A stretch of 64,000 nt of DNA, taken from Hexactinellida sp. DTS-2022. Lineage: Eukaryota; Porifera; Hexactinellida. Position numbers and translations under genes: made by a program. Shown piece by piece: positions 22,039 through 30,947 of the stretch. The notes below the pieces were generated by a model. It saw nothing but the letters and a program-made list of their open reading frames with translations, ran no database searches and was not told where the DNA came from. Within the stretch, counting starts at the first letter, position 1. The number at the start of each line of letters is the position of its first letter. The DNA lies in the NCBI GenBank assembly GCA_028753945.1, contig JAPNXP010000012.1, forward strand, positions 4,238,501 to 4,302,500, in the 5' to 3' direction.

Positions 22039-23787
22039 ATGGCTTCAGTTAGTACTCCAGTCCCTGGTCCGAGTAGCGCTAATGGTACTCTACCCAACTC
22101 GTTCAAGTCTCAATCCTTCTCAGACGTGTCTGACTATATCCACATTGGAGAGTTCAAGCGAATCCTCTTCTCCTACCTCAAGGAGCACACCTTCAAGCAG
22201 GGCCCTGTGTCCCACAGAGACAGTCTCTGCGACGAGATGGGCATAGAGGAGCCGGTGCTGGCAGACATAGAGCGCATCTGCTCTGTGGAAGGACTCAAAC
22301 ACAGAGAGGGAGACGAGATGCTTAAGAACTTAAACCTCGCTACCTTAGGTACGTACCACGGTATAATGACTGGATCTCTGGAATTATCCAAACCACTCTC
22401 TCCATAGATCTTATCCCTAACGCCGCTGATTTCAGCATATTCCGTCTACGAACAAGACGCAGGGAGTCAGGCAGCATTTGGTCAAAGGACAGTGTTAACA
22501 CCGTCAGTAAGATAGCTCCTATACAAGAGCCAATGCCAATGATTCCAATGCAAAAAGACGAGCTAGTTCTCACAGTTACAGTGTTCCATCCTATCCTCAA
22601 GAAGAAGGACCAGGAGTTCCTCCTACTGGCCTCTCAGCCTATCAAAGCGCTACTAGGTACCTTCTGTTGTTATGCGGAATAATACAATCATAATTCAGTA
22701 CACCCTCGCTAATCCGAACCCCGCTAATCCGAACAGGAGAAACCAAAATATGCTTCTAATAAATGTGGGGAAAATCGTAAATTGCAATGGAAGTATAAAA
22801 AATAAGTCTCAGGCAAGTATTTTAAGGAGTACATTAGATGTTTAGTGCGGATTAACAAGGTTTGTACAAGTTTGGTTCGGATTATCGAGATTCTCATTTA
22901 TAGATGCCCATAGAAGATGCATTACTTCACTAATGCATTACTTCACTAATCGGAACAGAAGATTTTTGAATCGGATCACCTCTGTTCGGATTAGCGAGGG
23001 TGTACTGTAATTATTCTGTTTGTTTATAGATAAGTTGTACTGTGTAATGGACTACGTAGCACCCGAGGAGTTCTCGTTGCACCCAGATAAGCTCAAATCA
23101 CTCGAGGGCCAGAGCTTCAATTCTTCCTCTGCCTTCTTTCTCATCGAGAATACATTTTATAACGACATGTCCAGGTCGGGAGCTAAGGACTGCTCTAAGA
23201 TTATCACCAAATGGGCCACAACCAATATACACGGGAGGCCAAGAAACCCCTTCGCCTCTCGGACCCTGCCAAACGAAGATCCGCCAACCTTCACAAGTAA
23301 AGATATGGAGGGTCAGTTGTTTTCTTATATGTTACAAAATGTATTTCGAGAGACTAAACGTTTTATTCCTCATCAATCGATATACGATATATTCAATCTC
23401 ATTTAATTACTCAATTATGATTTAATAGTTAACAATTTTGCAGGTGTACGCTTCGAGGACCTCACTATACGAATGGGATACCCATATTTGTTCCATCACC
23501 ATGGCAACTGCGAACACGTGTTTATGATCAGAGATATGCGAGCTGCAATGGAAGATGACAATCCAAACGTGAGTGAGTATCCTCTGTTGACATTCAAAGG
23601 AAAATATCGACGCCGACGCTGTTCAATCTGCCACGTGTTCACTGCGAAGTGGCTCACGTGTAACGACCAGCTGGCGTTTGAGCACCCCTCCTACTTCTGC
23701 GACAAGTGCTACATGGCCCTGCACTACTCAGAAGATGACAAGAAGCTCTGTACATTCCAAGCCTATCCTCACGTAGACAAAGTTTAA
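22039..23787 (+). CDS. SNAPC3: snRNA-activating protein complex subunit 3, 4 exons, 394 aa
   Basis: Exons 22039-22348, 22408-22656, 23030-23311, 23444-23787. All three junctions are phase 1 with GT-AG sites, and the total is 1185 nt with stop. The last exon carries the diagnostic zinc-binding C-terminus: HGNCEHVFMIRDMR, then CSICHVFTAKWLTCND, then FCDKCYMALHYSEDDKKL and FQAYPHVDK. This matches the SNAP50 family, including the usual length (human 411 aa). The subunit helps SNAPc bind the proximal sequence element of U1-U6 and 7SK-type snRNA promoters for RNA polymerase II and III, in the nucleus. The N-terminal 40 residues are Ser/Pro-rich and poorly conserved, as usual. Introns 1 and 3 are 59 and 132 nt; intron 2 is 373 nt because it holds a 302-bp MITE. 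It starts a long same-strand run of conserved genes. Confidence 0.93.
22701..23002. mobile_element. TA-flanked MITE in SNAPC3 intron 2
   Basis: Ends CACCCTCGCTAATCCGAAC and the complement of GTTCGGATTAGCGAGGGTG, with TA at 22699-22700 and 23003-23004. Removing it would leave a 71-nt intron, like the gene's other introns. Its right end is 27 nt from the exon 3 start. Confidence 0.85.
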
Positions 23788-24087
23788 ACAACTATTTTAA
23801 CGCTTTCGCCTCTGGATACCAAACTCACTTCGCTGTTCAAGCGATAAATTTATGTAATATTTCTTAGCTGGTTTTAATGTTACTATTTTCTTAAACTAGT
23901 TCACTAGCATTACTTAAATCAAAAGTTTACTTTCTATCATTTACTCAGATTATTATAGAAACTTATGTTGGAACTTGGAAATTATACAACTAAAGTTTTA
24001 ATAATAATTTCCTAAAGTTTTGAACTGTCCATCTGCTTAAACCTTTTCTAGTTGACTGGAATTTTATTTATATTCAGGAGCTGGTAC
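23788..24087. other. 3' flank of SNAPC3
   Basis: AT-rich with no other feature seen. No clean AATAAA close to the stop codon. Confidence 0.3.
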
Positions 24088-24206
24088 CAGTAGCGTAGCC
24101 ATATTTTTTATTCGGGGGGGGCCATATATATATAATTGTAACTAATGAGCAAATATTTCGGGGGGGGCCATGGCCCCCTTGCCCCCCCCCCCTGGCTACG
24201 CCACTG
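24088..24206. mobile_element. hAT-type MITE, 119 bp, exact 8-bp target duplication
   Basis: Ends CAGTAGCGTAGCCA and the complement of TGGCTACGCCACTG, flanked by GCTGGTAC at 24080-24087 and 24207-24214. The interior has long G and C runs. Confidence 0.9.
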
Positions 24207-24554
24207 GCTGGTACAGTAGAATAGCTGTTTGCTGTCGACAGCTGTATACGTATAAGTATATTTATACGGACTTGCTCTATTAGCTAGAAATTTGTCAGTT
24301 GAATTAGCTTACATATTCAACAATAAAGGTGCTGATTGGAGTAGTATTTTCCAGTTTATTTACTTATCGCTGGGATCCATGGATAAAAATAGACTGCATA
24401 GGAGGCCACTGCTCAAAATGTGTGTGATCCCCTACTCTACAACATAGTTCTTAAATTATTTCCGTAATTTAATAAGGGTTAAGTAACGCTCAAGAGCAGA
24501 GTCAAGAGTCTTTTATAGAAAATGGCAAAAAAGCGTGACGTATGGAGGGGACTC

Positions 24555-24870
24555 AGGGGTTTATCTAGGTGTCTGGTCGGCACTTTTAGTTGCCAGCCAG
24601 GCATCGGTTGAGGTGCAAAAGTGCTTGCAGTGTGATTCCTTTTAGGTGCGGGTTGGCACTTAATTTCGTGCCAGGTCTCTGGCAAGATTTTTTGGCCTTA
24701 GAAATTCGTGGTAAACCCCTGTTTGGGTACCGTACATATTTTACCTCCTTCAAAAAATGCCTCATCATTGAATTATACCAAACATGTATTATGGCTGACA
24801 CCTTTAGGGTACCATAAAATTTAACTTATATTAAGAAAATGCCGGCCTAGAAAATCCTAGATAAACCCTT
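24555..24870. repeat. GGGTTTATCTAG-ended inverted-repeat element, copy 1
   Basis: Begins caggggtttatctaggtgtc and ends gaaaatcctagataaaccc. The interior shares gccaggcatcggttgaggtg with copies at 29976-30526 and 48885-49192. Non-coding. Confidence 0.75.
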
Positions 24871-25323
24871 AGTAGGGGGTGTTACTATTTGTAATATTCG
24901 TTGCATAACGTTTGAACGGCTCCTATAGCGGTGACCAGTACATTAACGATCATTTTTACCGCGCGTAGATTCTGAGCTTAGTTACACGCCTAAATACGTG
25001 TATGGGAATATCTATTATTTTCGCGCCTAGAAAGTTTTCGTTCAAATTTAAATGCCTGGATGAATCCCTAGCCTTTACTAGAAGGGCCCATAGTAGTTGA
25101 ATACAACAGGCATATCCAAATGAAAAGGATGATGCTTGGAATACACGGCCTTGCCTTGCTCATATATTTTTCGCCGCTCCTTTAAATCCTGGGTTAGTAA
25201 ATAGCATTTTAATAAATTAGTTGACATACTTGGCTCCCAATAGCAGCATACTGAGTTGTGTACGTGTAATTTACAAACCAAAAGTTTAACTTATTTATTA
25301 TGAGTGTATTTGAGGAATGTAAG
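24871..25323. other. intergenic, nothing firm
   Basis: The segment around 24890-25000 (gtttgaacggctcctatag, ggtgaccagtacat) recurs at 30550-30640, so the element above is probably part of a larger repeat unit. No coding signal. Confidence 0.4.
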
Positions 25324-25412
25324 GTCGCGAAGCGGCCGTTAATTGTGTTGCTTAGTGGTTAACACGAGAAACAAAGGTCGCGAAGCGACCGAGACCGAAG
25401 GGCTCGTGTATT
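25324..25412. repeat. cluster of GAA-loop hairpins
   Basis: ggtcgc-GAA-gcggcc, ggtcgc-GAA-gcgacc and cgagacc-GAA-gggctcg follow one another. Same end signature as family A. Confidence 0.65.
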
Positions 25413-25632
25413 AAATAATGCATTTATTGACTAGGCGAAATGGCACTAATTTGTGATTAGTAGACAAATGGAAGTAGGCGTATTAGAGTTGCACTATCAC
25501 ATCTACATATTGGTACACTTATGTAAATCATGTTATAAAATGAATTCTTATTGTTTATTAGTAATTAACACAAGGATTCCAGTACTACATATTCAAATCC
25601 GATGCTCATACTCTGATACTCATAAGTTAGTA

Positions 25633-26144
25633 TAGTGGATGCTGGTTATAAGAACACCGTCGGGAACTGCATATAATGTTCTTATAAGGATATAAAATAA
25701 ATAACTGTTTAGCATCCCATTCCGTCCAAATTTTTACACCTCCGTCGAGATATATATTATTACATATTATATTATGGACATAATCGTAAAATATTAGCTA
25801 TAAACTTGTGTGAAGTACTCCTAATTCCTAATATATCGATTTTTAATGAGTCTTGTATTTTAGGGCGTCTCTAACTATTTAACCATTGTCATGTGAAAAA
25901 TCTAATTAAATTAAAAATATTTATATTTATTGTTTGGCATAGTATAATATTATTTGCATATTATTGTAATTAAAAATCAAAATAAAACCCCGTCCGCCGT
26001 CCGTATTTTCTGAAAAATAAACAATTTGATAAACAATTAATTTATTTTACCTGGCTTAACCTGCATAAATTATATAGGGTTTATGGCAACAGTTTTCCTG
26101 TTGAATGTTCTTATAACCGGTGTTCTTGTATCCGGCATCTACTG
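25633..26144. mobile_element. Tc1/mariner-type element, TA-flanked, enlarged by other repeat sequence
   Basis: Ends tagtggatgctggttataag and ttataaccgg...ggcatctactg match the 161-bp element at 13677-13837. TA lies at both edges. Between them is about 340 bp (25715-26060) matching half of the fold-back element at 29264-29770, ending tttattttacctggctta. Confidence 0.65.
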
Positions 26145-26429
26145 TACATGTACATATTTTTCTTACGGTTTCTCTCACCATGTAATAATCAAGATCAAGA
26201 AAGACTAATGGTAATGAACAATGACGTGCACAAAATAGTTACTAATTATAAAATAATATATTACTTATATTTACTGAGTGCAACTGAATATTTACTGGTA
26301 GGTATTTGTCCATCATTTTCAAAGAACTATTCATGGGCTGAAATCCTGAAATGCGCTTCGCTTAAAGTTTATCTAGCTGCGCTTAATTAATGCGCTGGAT
26401 GCAGCGCATGCAAACATTGTTGCCAAAAT
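26145..26429. other. intergenic, nothing recognised
   Basis: AT-rich. The 80-codon open frame here has no support. Confidence 0.3.
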
Positions 26430-26740
26430 AATTGAATTTTAGGGTATATGCCAAAATATATGAATGAGTTGGCAGAATAGTTGAATTCTTTATTTAGTTG
26501 GCAGAATAGCTGAATTCTTAATTTAGTTGCCAGAATAGTTGAATTCTATATTTAGTTGGCAGAATAGCTGAATTCTTAATTTAGTTGCCAGAATAGTTGA
26601 ATTCTATATTTAGTTGGCAGAATAGCTGAATTCTTAATTTAGTTGCCAGAATAGTTGAATTCTTTATTTAGTTGCCAAAATAACTGAATTCTTTATTTAG
26701 TTGCCAGAATAGTTGAATTATATATATATAGTTATAAAAA
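26430..26740. repeat. 30-bp minisatellite, about 9-10 copies
   Basis: The unit ttagttgccagaatagttga plus attctwtat alternates with a ggcagaatagctgaattctt variant, so pairs of units form a roughly 60-bp higher-order period. The edges decay into single diverged units. Confidence 0.85.
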
Positions 26741-26960
26741 TAATTGTGTCAAATTATCGAAGTAACAGGAAGTAATTGAATTATTAGTTTAGTTGCAAAA
26801 TAATTGAAATGAGTTGGTAAGATAATATTACATTGGAATCATTTCAGGAATATATCGTTGGTGAATTCCTTACCTGAGTTTGAAAGAAATTACATAATGA
26901 TATTCACCCACGATACGATTTGTATAAAAGATTAGAACAGAGAAAAATGAAATTCAGAAT

Positions 26961-28082
26961 ATGGAGTTGTTAGCCAGCATTTTACATAATGAAGAACGTG
27001 GACTATGCTACACCTACATTCCCTTTATTTTAAGCACATTATTCATCTTCTTGTATTACATATATTATAGAAATTCGTTGACCTATCAGATCTCACATTT
27101 ATCCAGCACCAAAACTCATGACCTCACACAACATAACTTGAACAAAAATCTTACATTCAAATTATTTGTCACAAATTTTATCATAATGTTGTTGTTTCTG
27201 GAAATCTTCATCAGCCTTGAAAAGACAATAACACAATTCATTCCTTTGCCTAAAGAACTAATGGTTTATAACTTAAGTGAAAATTGCCAAATATACGATT
27301 TTGCTTCCTTAGTTGCACTCAATTACCCGTTTTACTGGCCGTGGCATTTACCATTAGCGCTTATGATTTCTAGTCAGCTTACCTTACTTCCTACCATATA
27401 CTTATTGTTGGCAGTGCTCAGGGAGAGATTTTTAGACTTCCCATATAAGAAACTGCTAAAAAGAGGATTGGGCATAATTCTCATTCGATACATTCTTTGC
27501 GTTGGATTTTGGTTAATTTTTGCAACCCACATGTTATTTTACATTATCTATGTGATAATTTATCCCATTGACTTCATACTTTATTTGTATTATGCGCGCG
27601 CTTTACATTTAGTGATATTACAGCGTCGGAATGAGGCTAGAATACACTTAGCCTCCGATCAGAATCTATTCAAAGAGCGGTCATTAGTCCTTGTTCAATA
27701 CCGAGTTACGACAGTCTATTCAATCTGTGTTGTGTCCCTGCGCCTATTTATAGACTTAATCAATATAATATCTACATTCACCTTATTCCTTGTAATAAAT
27801 CCATGTTATTTCAATTTCATAACGCTAGGTTACATTCCTATGTTCCAATTCAGTACACAGGTTCACAACAGAGTAATGGAAGTGTTCATGGTAATGGGTT
27901 CTGTTTCCATGTTCCTCCTCTACCTATACCAATTGCTGTTGTTTTTAGCGTATTTCATGGTTAGTGTAGCAGTTATTGTTAAGCGTATATCCTTTTCAAG
28001 AAAACAGAATATGATTTCAAAAGCAATCGCTCCTATTGTCCAGGAATATCACAAAGATTTCCCTGCTTACAATACTAATTAG
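26961..28082 (+). CDS. orphan multi-pass membrane protein, 373 aa
   Basis: A single open frame from ATG 26961 with no in-frame stop and no sign of introns. I do not recognise the family. Hydrophobic segments at about residues 16-36, 64-86, 125-152, 168-190, 191-213, 250-280 and 310-340 suggest seven or eight transmembrane helices. The loops between are basic on alternate sides (KKLLKRG, QRRNEAR, KRISFSRKQN), and the C-terminal tail is short. There is no DRY, NPxxY or CWxP motif, so it is not a classic class A receptor. A lineage-specific receptor or channel is possible but unproven. AT-rich codons (many ATA, TTA) contrast with TPR downstream and resemble the MATE gene at 58587. A 30-bp minisatellite lies just upstream. 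Confidence 0.6.
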   Translation: MELLASILHNEERGLCYTYIPFILSTLFIFLYYIYYRNSLTYQISHLSSTKTHDLTQHNLNKNLTFKLFVTNFIIMLLFLEIFISLEKTITQFIPLPKELMVYNLSENCQIYDFASLVALNYPFYWPWHLPLALMISSQLTLLPTIYLLLAVLRERFLDFPYKKLLKRGLGIILIRYILCVGFWLIFATHMLFYIIYVIIYPIDFILYLYYARALHLVILQRRNEARIHLASDQNLFKERSLVLVQYRVTTVYSICVVSLRLFIDLINIISTFTLFLVINPCYFNFITLGYIPMFQFSTQVHNRVMEVFMVMGSVSMFLLYLYQLLLFLAYFMVSVAVIVKRISFSRKQNMISKAIAPIVQEYHKDFPAYNTN

Positions 28083-28377
28083 AACCCTCGGATGCATAGG
28101 GGTAGAAGGTATAAATAGAAAAATCCCAATTCCACTTTCAATTTGAATTGAAAGTGAATTAACTTCCGGTCTACTTTACATTCCTGGGCGCTGGAGGTAT
28201 TAATAAATAAATAATATTAATAATTCATATAATAATGTACTATACTATGTATTCTTTGTTGTTTTAAGCTATTAGTTATTTATTGTATGAAGTTCTACGT
28301 ATATTCAGGAGACAACATCAACATGCAACACTGGATATCATAATTCTAAAATATTGGTTGTTTGTTTAGAGTTCACT
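28083..28377. other. 3' flank of the membrane-protein gene
   Basis: A short inverted repeat attccactttcaatttgaat-tgaaagtgaat lies at 28130-28160. Otherwise nothing is recognised. Confidence 0.35.
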
Positions 28378-28540
28378 CAGTGGCGTCGTGCTTGAATACA
28401 TTCTGGGGGGGCACAGAGTGTCGTAGTTATTGACCAGATCAATGTTTTTCGGGACAAGCCTCTAAAAAAGGGGGGGGGGGGCACATGAAATTTTGGCGGG
28501 GGCCCGGGCCCCCCCGGGCCCATAGAGCACAACGCCACTG
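28378..28540. mobile_element. hAT-type MITE, 163 bp, exact 8-bp target duplication
   Basis: Ends CAGTGGCGTCGTGC and the complement of GCACAACGCCACTG, flanked by AGTTCACT at 28370-28377 and 28541-28548. Long G- and C-runs inside. Confidence 0.92.
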
Positions 28541-28678
28541 AGTTCACTCAATATGTACAAAATAATTGTTTATTCACCACCTATTATTGAAACAGTAACT
28601 TAATTAACTCGGGAATGTGATGTGTTAGAATGAAATTTGCAAGTTGCAACACACGGCTACACACCATACAAGATCGTT

Positions 28679-28842
28679 AATGCTCTGATTTTAAAGAGTT
28701 CCCAATATCCCTGTCATATTAGAATAGGTCTGTTGCATGACAGACCAGATAAGCGGGAGTGGCGACGAGCTAGTGATCACAGTCCCTCCGTCCGCCCCTC
28801 CCCTCATCTTCCTTCGACTTCATGGAGCTGGCCTTCCCCGAC
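28679..28842 (+). pseudogene. duplicated 5' end of TPR (promoter-proximal DNA plus start of exon 1)
   Basis: Matches 30891-31057, the region just upstream of and including the TPR start. Identity is high up to ttccccgac, where the match stops abruptly. Relative to TPR it lacks 9 bp after ATAAGC (codons for VSS), and a one-base insertion near 28808 shifts the frame, giving a short MTDQISGSGDELVITVPPSA reading that soon terminates. It could supply a second start region, but no link to TPR exon 2 is visible. Confidence 0.8.
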
Positions 28843-29263
28843 CCCAAAATATTACAAATATGGTCATGTGATATATCAAATTATCGGAAATTTACTCCGA
28901 TTCCGAATTCAACAATAAAAAGATGATGTGACTTAATTCGAACTAGTTTTTATGGGGACAAGTCCGGGGAACACCATCGGACGTGATAACTTTGTCGAGC
29001 TGTCATGGCGATATAGGAACTCTTTCAATTGCCTCAATATCCAAAAAATTTCGCACTACGTACCTACATCAAAGTACATGTGTACAATTTAGGTGCTTTT
29101 ATCAAAAAATGAACAATTGTATGATTGAGCCTGGACTATTTTGTTTAATTCAGATCTATCAATGGTTGGAACTAGATGAGTGCAATAAACTTATTAACAA
29201 GTCTTGTATTTTAGAGCATTACTATAACTATTTAAGGATTGTCATGTGATTTATAATTAAATT

Positions 29264-29770
29264 AAGGCCAGGTAAAATACATTAATTGTTTATCATCTGG
29301 ATTTTTTCAGAAAATACGGACGGCGGACGGGATTTTATTTTTATTTTTTATTTCCATTTATGTGCACATTACATTATCCTATGCCAGACAATAAATATTA
29401 ATAGTTTAGTAAATTAGAAAATCACATGACAATGCCCAAATAATTAAAGTAATGCCCTAAATACAAGACAAATTAAAAATTGATACATTAGGAGCATTTC
29501 ACTCAAGTTTATAGCTAATATCTGTTCGATTATGTTCATAAAATAATAATAAATTATATCCGGACGGGGGGTAAAATTGGGACGGACGGGGATGATAAAC
29601 AAGTTTTTTATTTTAAATGGCCTAATATTAATAATTCTTGTTTGGTACAGGATAATGTTATTTCAACTTATTTGCATATTAATGCTAATTAAAATTAAAA
29701 TCCCGTCCGCCGTCCGGATTTTCTGAAATAATTTGGATGATAAACAATTCATTTATTTTACCTGGCCTTA
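29264..29770. repeat. fold-back repeat with AGGCCAGGTAAAATA ends
   Basis: Inverted arms of about 65 bp: aggccaggtaaaatacatta ... cggacggcggacggg, against the right arm ending tttattttacctggcct. The interior contains short gggacggacgggg blocks. One half recurs at 25715-26060 and near 29190-29260. Confidence 0.7.
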
Positions 29771-29975
29771 TTTGATTTATTTCAATAGGAACTAACGGAT
29801 TGAAACTCATGATTGGTAATTGCTCATTTATTCATTTATTTGTAATTTTATATTATTTATATCTAAAAATATCTTTTAAGTAACGCTCATTGGGTAAGGG
29901 ATAGGAATGTGGCAGACTGTCCTCTTTTATTAGAAAATGGCAAAAAGCGTGACGCAGGGAGGGCGGTGTATAGCA

Positions 29976-30526
29976 GGGGTTTATCTAGATGCCTGGCCGG
30001 CACTTTTAGGTGCCTGCCAGGCATCGGTTGAGGTGCTAAGGTGTTTACAGTGTGATTCGATTTAGGTGCCGCCGGGTGTCTGCTCAGATTATCTGAACCC
30101 TAAATTGCTGGATAAACTCTGTTTGGGTACCGTACAAATTTTTCTTCTTCTAATAATGCTGCATTATTGAATTAGCACAATTATGTATTATAGCTAGGGT
30201 GACCATTGTACAGGTTTTAGCCTTGGCCAGTCCAGTTTTTACAATTGTTGTGCGATGTCCAGTAATTTTCTAAATTGTCCAGGTTTTTTTTGCAGTTATT
30301 TTTTATTATCATCTAATTGTCTCCGATTCGCTCACATACAACTAATACAGTGTCCAGTTTTTTATATACTGTGTCCCGGATTTTTGTCTAAATTTTGAGA
30401 AATGTCCAGGTTTTGACACGAAATCCTCTGGCCACCCTAATTATAGCTAAGTTAGCACTTTTAGGGTCCCGTAAAATTTTATTTCCATAATATATTGCCG
30501 GCCAAGAAAATCATGGATAAACCCTG
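29976..30526. repeat. GGGTTTATCTAG-ended element, copy 2, with a nested hAT MITE
   Basis: Begins caggggtttatctagatgcc and ends atcatggataaaccctg. Flanks gtgtatag / gtgtatac are a near-exact 8-bp duplication, which supports a hAT origin. It is longer than its copies because of the insertion at 30195-30439. Confidence 0.75.
30195..30439. mobile_element. nested hAT-type MITE, 245 bp, exact 8-bp target duplication
   Basis: Ends TAGGGTGACCA and the complement of TGGCCACCCTA. Flanks ATTATAGC lie at 30187-30194 and 30440-30447. The interior repeats the motif tgtccag(g/t)ttttt. Confidence 0.88.
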
Positions 30527-30639
30527 GTGTATACTTTTCTGTAATTTTTCGTAATGTTTGAACGGCTCCTATAGAGGTCACCAGTACATAACGACAATTT
30601 TTACCACTCGTAGATTTTTAGCTTAGATACACTCCTAAA

Positions 30640-30947
30640 TTACTCAATACAACCGGTGTCAGGGGAGATCTCCCTCTAGGGAATCTTCTCTTCCTGACCT
30701 TGGTTAAATTGCCCAGCTTGGGCTGGGGTCCTAAGAGATGAGAATAAAAATGCCTTGCTTATCCAAGGGAATTTTTGTTCGGCGAACAGGATTCCCTAGG
30801 AAATAATGTTCGGGGGAACAAAAAAATGGAGAAACAGGATCTACCAAGTTGTAAGAACGGCCTTGCTCAAATTGGAGCGCGCTCCTTTAATGCTCTGAAT
30901 TTAAATGAGTTCCCAATATCCCTGTCATATTAGAATAGGTCTGTTGC
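30640..30947 (+). promoter_or_regulatory. TPR 5' flank (likely promoter)
   Basis: This stretch before the TPR ATG contains no other feature. Its last roughly 60 bp are copied at 28679-28736. A TATA box is not evident; ctcctttaatgctctgaatttaaatgag lies 30-70 bp before the ATG. Confidence 0.35.

Noticed and set aside
26430-26740. CRISPR-like or regulatory array upstream of the membrane protein
   Set aside because: It is a tandem minisatellite without unique spacers.
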